From the NCBI RefSeq assembly GCF_006716675.1, contig NZ_VFPM01000001.1, forward strand, positions 682,001 to 746,000: DNA of 64,000 nt, in the 5' to 3' direction. Positions 16,369 to 25,510 of this stretch are shown one piece after another. Source of the DNA: Humibacillus xanthopallidus (GTDB taxonomy: Bacteria > Actinomycetota > Actinomycetes > Actinomycetales > Dermatophilaceae). The position numbers were made by a program, and so were the translations under genes. Positions within the stretch are counted from its first letter, which is position 1; each line of letters opens with the position of its first letter. The notes under the pieces were generated by a model. It made no database searches, was not told where the DNA came from, and saw only the letters and a list, made by a program, of their open reading frames with translations.

Positions 16369-19020
16369 TCAGGCCTCGCCGTCGAGGAGGATGACGTCGA
16401 CGTGCTCGCCGGCGACGAGCTCGGTGATGTCCTCGGGCACGACGAAGAGTCCGTTCGCCCGCGACAGGTCGGCGAGGAAGTGCGAGCCCTGGCCGGCCAC
16501 CGGCGAGGCGAGCAGCTCGCCCTCGGGCGAACGCGACACGACGGCGCGGCCGAACTGCCGCCGCCCCTCGGGTGAGCGCACCCCGGCGGTGATGCTCGCG
16601 GCGCGCAGCCGGCGCTTCTCGGGCTTGAGCCGCATGAGGCGACGCAACGCCGGGCGCACGAAGACCTCGAAGGAGACGAAGGACGACACCGGGTTGCCCG
16701 GCAGCGCGAAGAGCGGCACGAGCCTCCCCTCCGGCCCGGTGAGGTGGCCGAAGCCCTGCGGCTTGCCGGGCTGCATCGCGACCTTGACGAAGTCGATGCC
16801 CTCGCGGCGCAGCGCGCTCTTGACGACGTCGTAGGCGCCCATCGAGACGCCGCCGCTCGTGATGATGACGTCGGCCACCCCGACGACCTCGTCGAGCACC
16901 TCGAGCAGCTCCTCGTCGGTGTCGCCGACAGCCGTGCGGATCTCGGCCGAGGCACCGGCGGCCACCGCGGCCGCCCAGAGCATCGAGGAGTTGGAGTCGT
17001 GGATCTGGGCCGGGCCGAGCGGATCGCCCGGGGCGACGAGCTCGTCACCCGTCGACAGCACGACGACGTGGGGACGGCGGTGCACCTCGACGGTGGCGTG
17101 ACCGCACGCCGCAAGCAGGGCGATCGTGCGCGGACCGACGATCTCGCCGGCCGACACGACGACCGCGCCGGCGGCGACGTCCTCGCCGCGTGGGCGCACG
17201 AAGCGTCCGCGTCGCACCGCGGCGCGGCACTCGACCTCGCCCTCGGCGGCCCCGTCGGTGTCCTCGACGGCGATGACGGAGTCGGCACCCTCGGGCAGCT
17301 TGGCCCCGGTCATGATGCGGGCTGCCTCGCCCGGGTCGACCCGGAAGCCCGGGTCGTCACCGGCCGCGACCTCACCGACGATGCGCAACCGCACCGGCTC
17401 GGTGCCGGCACCCTCGAGCGACTCGGCGACGACGGCATACCCGTCCATCGAGGAGTTGTCGAAGCCCGGCAGGTTCACCTTCGCCCGCACGTCGCGCGCG
17501 ACGACGAGCCCGAGGCTCTCGGTGAGCGGGATCGGCGCCGTCGGGGCCGGCTCGAGCGAGGCGAGGATCGCCCGCAGGTGCTCGTCGACGGTGCGCACGT
17601 CGGACGGGGTCGGGCGGGCCGGGGGCTGCTCCGGTTGGACCGGCTCGCCGAGCACCGCGTGGTCGCGCACCCGGTGGTAGCCGTCGATGAGCACCTCGCC
17701 GACGAGCGTGACGTCACGACCGAAGACGGGGTCGCCGATGACCCGCAGGCTCGTGCAGTCGCGCATCGAGGGCACGCCCTGCGGGAAGCGCTGCTCGAAG
17801 CCCGACACGAAGCGGTAGGCGGAGTCGAGGTCGACGTAGGGCTCGGGGCGGTCGCTCGAGGCGACGACGTGGTAGCTCTCGTCGAGGGAGAAGAAGTCGG
17901 AGCGCAGGACGAGCAGGTCGTTCGTCGTCTTCACCGGGCGGAAGCGGGTGCGCGGCACGAGGATCGCCTCGGAGCCCTCGAAGACCTCGATGGCCGTGCC
18001 CATGGCCGACTCCATCTGGATGACCTCGGGCGAGGAGGGGTCGGCGGGGTCGACGGTCTTGTGGTTGACGATGATCGGCAGCCCGAGCACACCCTCGCGG
18101 GCCGTCATGCGCTCGCGCAGGACCTCGAGGTTGATCCAGACGTTGTTGGCGTTGAAGGTGCTGTGGCGGCGGATGTCGCGGAAGAAGCGCTCCTCGCCGT
18201 CCTCGACCATCGCCGTGTCGCGCAGCACGATCCGCCCGTCCGACTTGCGCACGGCGAGGTGGCCACCCTTGCGGTCGCTCTTGGTGCGGCGGCAGACCTC
18301 GGCGACGAAGGGCACGTCGTGCTCGACCATCCAGGCCGCGACGTCCGGGTCGCACGTGGCGCCGAGGTTGTCGGAGTTGGAGAGGAAGGCGAAGCGAATA
18401 CCCTTCTCCAGCAAAGAGTCCAGCACGCCCGAGGTGACGAGCGAGACGTAGACGTCACCGTGGCCGGGTGGGCACCACTCGAGCTCGGGGTCCTGCGGCC
18501 ACTTCACCGGCACGAGGTCGCCCGGGGTGAGCTTGGGCTCGGCGTTCTGGATGAAGTCGAGCGGCAGCCCGTCGACGGCGAGCGAGTCGTACTTCGCGAG
18601 GATCTTCAGCGACTCCTCCGACGTGCGGAAGGAGTTCATGAGCACGAGCGGCAGCTCGACGCCCCAGCGCTCACGCAGCGCCAGCACCTGCAGCGCGATG
18701 ATGTCGAGGAAGGTGAGGCCGTCGCGCACCTCGAGGGCCGACTTGGCGCCGGTCATGCCCATGCCCGTGCCGAGTCCGCCGTTGAGCTTGATGACCGCCG
18801 TCTGCGACAGCGCGCGCCGGGCCTCCTCGTCGGTGACCTGCACCTCGCCGAGGGCCTGGATCTCGCCGAGGGGCTCGATGCTGTCCTCGGGGATGGTGCC
18901 CTGCGCGCCCGCCTCGAGCTGCTCGTAGTAGTACTCGAACACCTTGATCGCCTCGGGCCCGAGGCCGCGCCGGCGCATCAGGTCCACGGATTCGCGCAGC
19001 CCCTGGTCACTCATGGCCAT
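16369..19020 (-). CDS. UTP-glucose-1-phosphate uridylyltransferase fused to MoeA/gephyrin-like Glp
   Basis: One uninterrupted frame of 883 residues holds two complete enzymes. Residues 1 to about 455 are a eukaryotic-type UDP-glucose pyrophosphorylase, with KLNGGLGTGMGMTGAKSALEV as the nucleotide loop and FNANNVWINLEVL. After a Pro-rich linker, residues from about 475 are a full MoeA/gephyrin domain: FDNSSMDGYAV, EAARIMTGAKLPEGADSVI, STGDEL, TSGGVSMGAYD, ALPGNPVSSFVSFEVF and a C-terminal beta-barrel. There is no stop codon between them. A GTG at 17598 could start a separate MoeA internally, but the upstream enzyme would still lack a stop. The start is the ATG at 19020, with an in-frame ATG at 19014. 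In Corynebacterium the MoeA-like Glp works in cell division with GlpR; the sepX/glpR-like gene downstream suggests the same here. Confidence 0.85.
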   Translation of the reverse strand: MAMSDQGLRESVDLMRRRGLGPEAIKVFEYYYEQLEAGAQGTIPEDSIEPLGEIQALGEVQVTDEEARRALSQTAVIKLNGGLGTGMGMTGAKSALEVRDGLTFLDIIALQVLALRERWGVELPLVLMNSFRTSEESLKILAKYDSLAVDGLPLDFIQNAEPKLTPGDLVPVKWPQDPELEWCPPGHGDVYVSLVTSGVLDSLLEKGIRFAFLSNSDNLGATCDPDVAAWMVEHDVPFVAEVCRRTKSDRKGGHLAVRKSDGRIVLRDTAMVEDGEERFFRDIRRHSTFNANNVWINLEVLRERMTAREGVLGLPIIVNHKTVDPADPSSPEVIQMESAMGTAIEVFEGSEAILVPRTRFRPVKTTNDLLVLRSDFFSLDESYHVVASSDRPEPYVDLDSAYRFVSGFEQRFPQGVPSMRDCTSLRVIGDPVFGRDVTLVGEVLIDGYHRVRDHAVLGEPVQPEQPPARPTPSDVRTVDEHLRAILASLEPAPTAPIPLTESLGLVVARDVRAKVNLPGFDNSSMDGYAVVAESLEGAGTEPVRLRIVGEVAAGDDPGFRVDPGEAARIMTGAKLPEGADSVIAVEDTDGAAEGEVECRAAVRRGRFVRPRGEDVAAGAVVVSAGEIVGPRTIALLAACGHATVEVHRRPHVVVLSTGDELVAPGDPLGPAQIHDSNSSMLWAAAVAAGASAEIRTAVGDTDEELLEVLDEVVGVADVIITSGGVSMGAYDVVKSALRREGIDFVKVAMQPGKPQGFGHLTGPEGRLVPLFALPGNPVSSFVSFEVFVRPALRRLMRLKPEKRRLRAASITAGVRSPEGRRQFGRAVVSRSPEGELLASPVAGQGSHFLADLSRANGLFVVPEDITELVAGEHVDVILLDGEA

Positions 19021-19073
19021 CACCCTACGATGGACGGCATGGGCCGGAGCCACGTGAGAGCGAGGAGCGACCC

Positions 19074-19691
19074 GTGAGCGGCCCGTCGAAGCGTGACCTG
19101 CGTCACGCCGCCCGCGCGCGCAGGGCCCGGCTGGCCGTCGAGCTGCGCGGGCGCGACGGCGGTGCGGGGGTCGCCGAGGCCGCCGAGGCGATCGCAGAGA
19201 CCGTGCTCCGTTTCGTGCCCGACGGCGGCCGGGTCGCGGTCTACGAGTCGCTGCCCGACGAGCCACCGACCGGCCGCCTCGTCGAGCGGCTCCTCGAGTC
19301 GGGCCACGAGGTCATCGTCCCCGTCGTGCTCGACGACTTCTCCCTCGAGTGGCGGTATGCCGTCCGGGGGACCGTGGGTGACCAGGGCACCGTCACGCGG
19401 CGGCAGGGTCCGCCGGACGCGTCGGAGCGCTCGGGCTGGCTCGGCGTCGACGCGCTCGCGGGGTGCGACCTCGTCGTCACGCCCGGCCTCACCGTCGACC
19501 GGCACGGCACGCGCCTCGGGCAGGGCGGCGGCTGCTACGACCGCGCCCTCGCCCACCGCGACCCGGCCGCACCCGTCGTCACCCTGCTGCACGAGGGCGA
19601 GGCGAGCGAGCTCGACCTGCCCCTCGACGAGCACGACCAGCCGGTCGACGCCTACGTCACGACGACCGGCCGCCTCGTCCGCCTCCGCTGA
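19074..19691 (+). CDS. 5-formyltetrahydrofolate cyclo-ligase
   Basis: A 205-residue methenyl-THF synthetase-family protein. It has KRDLRHAARARRA at the N-terminus, DLVVTPGLTVDRHGTRLGQGGGCYDRAL (the ATP/folate-binding signature, usually GxGGGYYDR, here with Cys in place of the first Tyr), and an acidic C-terminal region. It catalyses ATP-dependent conversion of 5-formyl-THF to 5,10-methenyl-THF in the cytoplasm. The start is the GTG after an AGGAGCGACCC ribosome binding site. It is divergent from the UGPase-Glp operon with 53 bp between starts, so the promoters overlap. Confidence 0.9.
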   Translation: MSGPSKRDLRHAARARRARLAVELRGRDGGAGVAEAAEAIAETVLRFVPDGGRVAVYESLPDEPPTGRLVERLLESGHEVIVPVVLDDFSLEWRYAVRGTVGDQGTVTRRQGPPDASERSGWLGVDALAGCDLVVTPGLTVDRHGTRLGQGGGCYDRALAHRDPAAPVVTLLHEGEASELDLPLDEHDQPVDAYVTTTGRLVRLR

Positions 19692-19753
19692 GGGCGGCCC
19701 GCACGCCGCGCGGGTCTGCACGGCCGACGCGGGAGCCGGCCGGACGGCATACG

Positions 19754-22363
19754 TCAGCCGGTGGCAGGAGCGCCGGGCGGCACGAGCGTCAGCTCGTCGG
19801 ACGACGCCTCGCGCACGGCGTTCTCGGTGAAGGGCCACGGGAAGGTCTCGTTCGCGGCCCAGGCGTCGATCTGGTCGGCGTAGTGGTCGGAGTAGGTGTG
19901 CCCCGACTGCCCCGTCGAGTTGACCCAGAGCGAACCGTCGAGGTTGGCGAGGTCGACGACCATGCGCATCGACGGGCCCGCGACGACGTCGTAGCCCGGC
20001 GACGCGGCGTTCCACGAGTTGGCGTTGACGATGGAGTTGCCGCCGCCGAGCTCGATGTCCTCACGGTTGAAGATGCTGCGCACGACCTGCGGCAGCGAGT
20101 CGTCGCCCATGACGGGGTGCTGCAAGTCGAGCTGGTGGAGGCGGCCCCAGCGCCACGTCGCGGGCACCTTGCCGAGCTCGCGGGCGAGGTCGAGGCGGGC
20201 ATCGACGAGAGCCCGCTTGAGGATCTCGCCCGAGCCCTCGGTGAGTCCGGGAGTCGTCTTGTCGTCCCACCACTCGTTCTTGGGGTCCTTGAGCAGCTGC
20301 TCGATGACGATCATCCAGCGGCTACCGCCATCGGGCGCGAGGTCCGGCGGGATCTCGTCGAAGGTGTAGTCGAGCAGGTGCTTCCACACGGCGTTGTAGT
20401 AGGCCGCCGAGGCGGAGTCGCGCGACTTGTCGTTGGGCTGGCTACCGTCCCAGTCGCGCAGGAGGCGCTGTGCCTGGGCGGTGAAGCTGTCGACCTGTAC
20501 GGCGAGGAGCCGCTCGACGAGACCCGGCGCGTAGGTGTTGCGCACGTCGCCCTGGATCTCCGACATGTCCTGGGGCGAGACCTTCGACGTCGCGGCGAGC
20601 AGGGTGCGGATGCGCTGGGCCCGGAAGCCGTAGTCCCACTCGGTCGTGAGGAAGGGCTTGGCGCTCGCCGTCACCGCCTGGTTGGCCGTGACGATGAAGC
20701 CCTCCTGCGGGTCGAAGGTGTGCGGCAGGTCGGCAGCCGGCACCCACCCCTTCCAGTCCCACTGGCTGTCCCAGCCCGGCGCGGGCCAGTAGCCGGGCGG
20801 GGCGCCCGGCGTCGCCGAGCGGCGCACGGGGATGCGGCCCGGCGTCTGGTAGCCGATGTGGCCCGCGGTGTCGGCGTAGACGAGGTTCTGCGAGGGCACG
20901 GTGAACTCCGCGGCGGCCGCGCGGAAGTCGTTCCACCCCGCAGCCTTGTTGAGCGCGAAGATCGCGTCGCCGGCGGTGCCCGGCGTGAGGGCCGTCCAGG
21001 CCAGCGACACGGCATACCGGTTGGACTGAGGTGCGCCGCGCACGACGACGCGGTCACCCGCCTCATCGACCGAGGCGGAGACGTCGGACATGATCGGGCC
21101 GTGCACCGTGCTGCGCACCGTGATGGTGACGTCGGCGCCGCCCGCGACCTTGATCGTCTCCACGCGCTTCTCGAGCGGCATGCGCTCACCGTCGCGAAGG
21201 TAGGTGTCACCCGTGACCTGCTCGAGGTAGAAGTCGGTGACGTCGGGACGCAGGTTCGTCATGCCCCAGGCGATGCGCTCGTTGTGACCGATGACGACGC
21301 CCGGAACTCCCGAGAAGGTGAAGCCCGACACCCGGAAGGGGCACGCCTGCGTCACCTGACGGCACTGGAGGTTGACCTGCGACCATATGCCGGGGATCGA
21401 GAGCGCCAGGTGGGGGTCGTTGGCGAGCAGCGGCTTGCCTGTCGTCGTGCGCGAGCCGGAGACCACCCACGAGTTCGAGCCGATGTCATCGCCCCGGCCG
21501 AGGGTGGAGGGCGCCGCGTCGAGGGCCGCGACGGCCGCGTCGACCGCCTTGGCGCCGTCGGCGCTGCGCAGGGCGGTGAGGGCAGCGGGAGCGGCCGGCA
21601 CCGAAGAGGCCGCCTGGTCGCTCGCAGAGTCCTTCGCCGCGCCCGGCGTCCAGTCGTCGCCCGAGAGGATCGGCTGGTTGCGGTCGAAGGGGTAGGGCGG
21701 ATAGAGCAGCGCGATCTGGCGCAGCGAGATGCCGCGGCGGGAGAGCCGGGCGCGGGTCAGCTCGTCGTTGTAGTCGCCCCGCAGGTCCCAGGCGAGGGCC
21801 TTGAGCCAGGCCAGCGAGTCGATGGGCGTCCACGGCTCGACGCGGTAGCTCGGGTTGCGGCGCTGGAGCACGGTGTACTCGAGCGACATCTTCTCGGGCG
21901 ACTCGACCTGGCGGATGTAGGCGTTGACCCCGTCGGCGTAGGCCTGGAGGTACTGCCGGGTCTCCGGTGCGAGCCGCGGCAGCTCCTGCTCGGCGACGCG
22001 GCGCCAGCCCATCGTGCGCACGGCCTTGTCGGACTCGAGGCCGGCTGAGCCCACCATCTCGGACAGGCGGCCGGCCGTCAGGTGGCGCCGCAGGTCCATC
22101 TCGAAGAAGCGGTCCTGCGCGCTGACGAAGCCCTGGGCCCGGAAGAGGTCGCTCGCGTTGTCGGCATAGATCGTCGGCACGCCGCGGTCGTCGCGCAGCA
22201 CCGAGACCTTGCTCGTGAGCCCCTCGATCGTCAGCTCACCCGCAGTCTGCGGGAAGCTCTGCCGCACGGTCGACACGCCGAGCACCCCGACCCCGACGAC
22301 CGCCATGACGAGCAGGACGGCGACGATGATCAGGACCCGACGAGCTCGCTTCAACCGTGGCAC
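19754..22363 (-). CDS. Penicillin acylase family protein (membrane-anchored Ntn hydrolase)
   Basis: An 869-residue penicillin amidase-type protein. A basic N-terminus and one hydrophobic helix (about residues 8-30) act as signal or anchor. The alpha-chain region includes RDDRGVPTIYADNASDLFRAQGF. The autocatalytic junction GSNSWVVSG lies at about residue 295, where the Ser of SNSW is expected to become the N-terminal nucleophile of the beta chain. It is followed by LLANDPHLAL, as in family members. Substrates range from penicillins to N-acyl-homoserine lactones and other amides, so the substrate here is unknown. It most likely acts outside the membrane. Confidence 0.92.
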   Translation of the reverse strand: MPRLKRARRVLIIVAVLLVMAVVGVGVLGVSTVRQSFPQTAGELTIEGLTSKVSVLRDDRGVPTIYADNASDLFRAQGFVSAQDRFFEMDLRRHLTAGRLSEMVGSAGLESDKAVRTMGWRRVAEQELPRLAPETRQYLQAYADGVNAYIRQVESPEKMSLEYTVLQRRNPSYRVEPWTPIDSLAWLKALAWDLRGDYNDELTRARLSRRGISLRQIALLYPPYPFDRNQPILSGDDWTPGAAKDSASDQAASSVPAAPAALTALRSADGAKAVDAAVAALDAAPSTLGRGDDIGSNSWVVSGSRTTTGKPLLANDPHLALSIPGIWSQVNLQCRQVTQACPFRVSGFTFSGVPGVVIGHNERIAWGMTNLRPDVTDFYLEQVTGDTYLRDGERMPLEKRVETIKVAGGADVTITVRSTVHGPIMSDVSASVDEAGDRVVVRGAPQSNRYAVSLAWTALTPGTAGDAIFALNKAAGWNDFRAAAAEFTVPSQNLVYADTAGHIGYQTPGRIPVRRSATPGAPPGYWPAPGWDSQWDWKGWVPAADLPHTFDPQEGFIVTANQAVTASAKPFLTTEWDYGFRAQRIRTLLAATSKVSPQDMSEIQGDVRNTYAPGLVERLLAVQVDSFTAQAQRLLRDWDGSQPNDKSRDSASAAYYNAVWKHLLDYTFDEIPPDLAPDGGSRWMIVIEQLLKDPKNEWWDDKTTPGLTEGSGEILKRALVDARLDLARELGKVPATWRWGRLHQLDLQHPVMGDDSLPQVVRSIFNREDIELGGGNSIVNANSWNAASPGYDVVAGPSMRMVVDLANLDGSLWVNSTGQSGHTYSDHYADQIDAWAANETFPWPFTENAVREASSDELTLVPPGAPATG

Positions 22364-22439
22364 GCACCGAGCCTAGGACACCGCCGGGACCACCAGACGC
22401 AGCCGTGCGCCGCCGGTGCCACATCGTTGCCGAACCGTC

Positions 22440-22473
22440 GATCTTCGCGCGATCTTCGCGCGATCTTCGCGCC
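22440..22473 (+). repeat. Three tandem 11-bp units upstream of the antiporter
   Basis: The unit TCTTCGCGCGA occurs three times head to tail (the last with a changed end), 60-95 bp upstream of the chosen GTG of the antiporter. It could be a regulator-binding array or simple slippage; nothing in the window identifies a binding protein. Confidence 0.6.
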
Positions 22474-22535
22474 GGACTGCCCGGCGAGGCCGGTGGGCCA
22501 AGTGGTTTCATGGGCGCACACGTCAGGAGCTGCCC

Positions 22536-24056
22536 GTGATCTCGCTCGCGTCCATCACGTCGTCGGGAATGGATCTCGACGACCTGACACGCGTGCTCCT
22601 CATCGGCTCGATCGTCCTGCTCGTCGCCGTGGCCGCCGTGCGCCTCTCGGTGCGCTCCGGTCTGCCGTCGCTGCTCATCTACCTCGCCATCGGCCTGGCC
22701 CTCGGCAACGCCGGGCTCGGCATCCAGTTCGACAACGCGTCGGTGACGCGCGTGCTGGGGTATGCCGCCCTCGTCCTCATCCTCGCCGAAGGTGGCCTCA
22801 CGACGTCGTGGGGCAACATCAAGGACTCCGTCGCGCCAGCTGCGCTGCTCTCGACCGTCGGCGTCGTGGTGTCGGTCCTCGTCGTCGCGGTCGCCGTCCA
22901 CACGCTCCTGCCGCTCAGCTGGACGATCTCGCTGCTCGTCGGCGCCATCGTCAGCTCGACCGACGCGGCCGCGGTCTTCTCCGTGCTGCGCAACGTGCCG
23001 CTGCCGAAGCGCCTGTCGGGCATGCTCGAGGCCGAGTCCGGCTTCAACGACGCTCCGGTCGTCATCCTCGTCGTCGCGTTCTCCGCGCAGGGCGTGCCCG
23101 GCGGCGACTCGCTCTCGTGGTGGCAGCTCATCCTGTTCGCCGCGCTCGAGCTCGCCGGCGGAGCCGCCGTCGGCATCGGGGTGGGAGTGCTCGGTGGCCA
23201 GCTGCTGCGTCGGGTCGCCGGTGGGTCGTCGGCCCTCTTCTCCATCGGCGTCATCTCGCTGACGGTCCTCGCGTATGCCGTCGGCGCCTCGCTCCACGTG
23301 TCGGGCTTCCTCGCGACATACCTCTGCGCCCTCGTGCTCGCCAACATGGGGCTGCCCAACCGCACGTCGTTCCAGAGCTTCGGCAGCGCTCTCGGGTGGC
23401 TCGCGCAGATCGGCCTCTTCGTGCTGCTCGGCCTGCTCGCCGACCCGACCGTCCTCGCCACCCAGCTCGTCCCCGCCGTCATCATCGGCCTCGTGCTGCT
23501 GCTCGTCGCACGACCGCTGTCGGTGTTCGCGTCCGTGTCATGGTTCCGGATGTCGTGGCGCGACCAGGCCTTCCTGTCGTGGGCGGGCCTGCGGGGCGCC
23601 GTGCCCGTCGTGCTCGCGACCGTGCCCCTCACCGAGGGCACACCCGACACGGAGTGGATCTTCGACCTCGTCTTCGTGCTCGTCGTCGTCTTCACCATCG
23701 TCCAGGCGCCGACGCTGCCGTGGGTGGCGAGGCGGCTCGGCCTCACGGAGCAGGTGCACTCTGTCGACGTCGACCTCGAGAGCACGACCCTCATCGAGAT
23801 CGGTGCCGACGTGCTCCAGGTCTCCGTCGGCGACGACTCGCGCCTGCACGGGGTGGCCGTCTTCGAGCTGCGCCTGCCCAAGGGCGCCAACGTCACGCTC
23901 ATCGTGCGGCGCGGCGAGGGCTTCGTGCCCGAGCCGCACACGACGATCCGCCACGGTGACCGGCTGCTCGTCGTCACGACGTCGGCGGTGCGCTCGGCCA
24001 CCGAGCGGCGCATCCGCGACGTCAGCCGTGACGGGCGCCTCGCCGGCTGGCCCTAG
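22536..24056 (+). CDS. Potassium/proton antiporter (CPA1/NhaP2-like)
   Basis: A 506-residue transporter with about 12-13 membrane helices in the Na+/H+ exchanger fold. GAIVSSTDAAAVFSVLRN and GFNDAPVVI hold the conserved acidic transport residues. A C-terminal TrkA-C/RCK-C-type domain follows (from about residue 405, with IGADVLQVSVGDDSRLHGVAV), as in the NhaP2/CvrA group of K+/H+ antiporters. The GTG at 22536 follows an AGGAG at 22525-22529; longer in-frame starts upstream lack family residues. The likely role is potassium or pH homeostasis, possibly gated by a nucleotide ligand at the TrkA-C domain. Confidence 0.88.
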   Translation: MISLASITSSGMDLDDLTRVLLIGSIVLLVAVAAVRLSVRSGLPSLLIYLAIGLALGNAGLGIQFDNASVTRVLGYAALVLILAEGGLTTSWGNIKDSVAPAALLSTVGVVVSVLVVAVAVHTLLPLSWTISLLVGAIVSSTDAAAVFSVLRNVPLPKRLSGMLEAESGFNDAPVVILVVAFSAQGVPGGDSLSWWQLILFAALELAGGAAVGIGVGVLGGQLLRRVAGGSSALFSIGVISLTVLAYAVGASLHVSGFLATYLCALVLANMGLPNRTSFQSFGSALGWLAQIGLFVLLGLLADPTVLATQLVPAVIIGLVLLLVARPLSVFASVSWFRMSWRDQAFLSWAGLRGAVPVVLATVPLTEGTPDTEWIFDLVFVLVVVFTIVQAPTLPWVARRLGLTEQVHSVDVDLESTTLIEIGADVLQVSVGDDSRLHGVAVFELRLPKGANVTLIVRRGEGFVPEPHTTIRHGDRLLVVTTSAVRSATERRIRDVSRDGRLAGWP

Positions 24057-24119
24057 CCCGGCTGGTCGTAGACTGACGGGCGGTTCCATCCCCCCACCTT
24101 TCGAGCTCGAGGTTCACCC

Positions 24120-24503
24120 ATGCCCACCTACTCCTACGCGTGCACGGCCTGCGGCCACGCCTTCGACATCCGCCAGTCGTTCACCGACGACTCCCTGACG
24201 GTGTGCCCGGCGTGCGGGGAGACGACGCTGCGCAAGGTGATCCACCCGGTCGGCATCGCCTTCAAGGGCTCGGGCTTCTACAAGACCGACTCGCGCGCCT
24301 CGGGCTCGGGCGGCGCGGGCAAGCCTGCCGCGGCTGCGTCCGGCGGGTCGGGCGAGTCGTCGGGGTCTTCCGGGTCGTCCGAGACGTCGGGCTCCGGCGG
24401 GGCCGCCGCGAGCACCTCCGACTCCGGCTCCAGCACGGCCCCGAAGCCGGCCGCGTCCTCGCCGTCCAAGCCCGCCGGCAGCTCGTCGTCCACACCCTCC
24501 TGA
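24120..24503 (+). CDS. FmdB-family zinc ribbon protein
   Basis: A 127-residue protein. Residues 1-60 form the FmdB/CxxC regulatory-type zinc ribbon, with Cys8-x2-Cys11 and Cys29-x2-Cys32, and the family ending GSGFYKTD. The remaining half is a low-complexity Gly/Ser/Ala/Pro-rich tail with a short SGSSGSS-type repeat. FmdB-like proteins are widespread but of unclear function; a regulatory role is often assumed. It lies 63 bp downstream of the antiporter. Confidence 0.88.
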   Translation: MPTYSYACTACGHAFDIRQSFTDDSLTVCPACGETTLRKVIHPVGIAFKGSGFYKTDSRASGSGGAGKPAAAASGGSGESSGSSGSSETSGSGGAAASTSDSGSSTAPKPAASSPSKPAGSSSSTPS

Positions 24504-24576
24504 CCGTCGAGGGGCGTTGTCCCCAACCCGGTCGTATGCCTCTCGCCGGGCACCGCTCGCGTCCTAGGCTTCCCGC

Positions 24577-25461
24577 ATGACGACGATCGCCGACCCCGAC
24601 ACCTCCGGATCCACCTCGCCGACGCCGGCCGTCCCGCTCGGGGCGCGCGCCGAGATCGGCGTGATCGGCGGGTCCGGGCTCTACGACTTCCTCGAGACCT
24701 ACGAGACCGTCGAGGTCGAGACCCCCTTCGGCCCACCGAGCGACCCGCTCGTCGTGGGCGAGGTCGAGGGGCGCATGGTCGCCTTCATCGCGCGCCACGG
24801 CAGCGACCACCGCTTCGCGCCGCACCGGGTCAACTACCGCGCCAACCTCTGGGCGCTGCGTGCGCTCGGCGTGCGGCAGGTCCTCTCGCCGTGCGCGGTC
24901 GGGTCGCTGCGACCGGAGTACGGCCCGGGCACGATCGTCGTCCCCGACCAGGTCGTCGACCGCACGTGGGGTCGGGCGCAGACGGTCTACGAGGCCGAGG
25001 GGCCGGTCGTGCACGTGTCCTTCGCCGAGCCCTACTGCCCCAACGGCCGCCAGGTCGCCGTCGATGCCGCGCGGCTCTCGCCCCTCGAGGTCGTCGGCGA
25101 CGGCACGCTCGTCGTCGTCAACGGGCCGCGCTTCTCCTCGCGGGCCGAGTCGCTCATGCACCAGCAGATGGGCTGGAGCATCGTCGGCATGACGACGATG
25201 CCCGAGGCGGCCGTTGCCCGCGAGCTCGCCCTCTGCTTCACGACGATCGCCATGGTCACCGACCTCGACGCCGGGGTCGAGGGCGGTGAGGCAGTGACCC
25301 ATGAGGAGGTGCTGCGCGTCTTCGCCGACAACGTCGAGCACCTCAAGGCGCTGCTGCGCGACGCGATCGGCCAGCTCCCCGCCCACGAGGACGACGCCGA
25401 GGCGACCTGCCCGTGCCGCCGCGCCCTCGACGGCCTCGAGCTGCCGATCGCCCTGCCCTGA
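24577..25461 (+). CDS. mtnP: S-methyl-5'-thioadenosine phosphorylase
   Basis: A 294-residue PNP/MTAP-family phosphorylase. It has IGVIGGSGLYDFLE at the N-terminus, ARHGSDHRFAPHRVNYRANLWAL (phosphate and ribose site), VNGPRFSSRAESLMHQQMGWSIVGMTTMPEAAVARE and TIAMVTDLDAGVEG. It cleaves methylthioadenosine to adenine and methylthioribose-1-phosphate in methionine salvage. A weak CCCTGCC/GGCAGGG hairpin overlaps and follows its stop codon (25451-25470), without a T run. No other salvage genes are nearby. Confidence 0.9.
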   Translation: MTTIADPDTSGSTSPTPAVPLGARAEIGVIGGSGLYDFLETYETVEVETPFGPPSDPLVVGEVEGRMVAFIARHGSDHRFAPHRVNYRANLWALRALGVRQVLSPCAVGSLRPEYGPGTIVVPDQVVDRTWGRAQTVYEAEGPVVHVSFAEPYCPNGRQVAVDAARLSPLEVVGDGTLVVVNGPRFSSRAESLMHQQMGWSIVGMTTMPEAAVARELALCFTTIAMVTDLDAGVEGGEAVTHEEVLRVFADNVEHLKALLRDAIGQLPAHEDDAEATCPCRRALDGLELPIALP

Positions 25462-25510
25462 TCGGCAGGGTCGACACGTGGGGTTCGCACGACGCGTGCG
25501 GGGCCGTGCG

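Noticed and set aside
17598..17600. GTG as the true start of a separate moeA gene
   Set aside because: There is no stop codon ending the upstream UGPase frame, so a separate gene alone cannot explain the layout; kept as a possible internal start.
16744..19077. 777-residue plus-strand open frame opposite UGPase-Glp
   Set aside because: Shadow frame of a high-GC gene; no recognisable domain.
25451..25470. Hairpin at the mtnP stop as a terminator
   Set aside because: Only a 7-bp stem and no T run; noted in the gene entry but not called.
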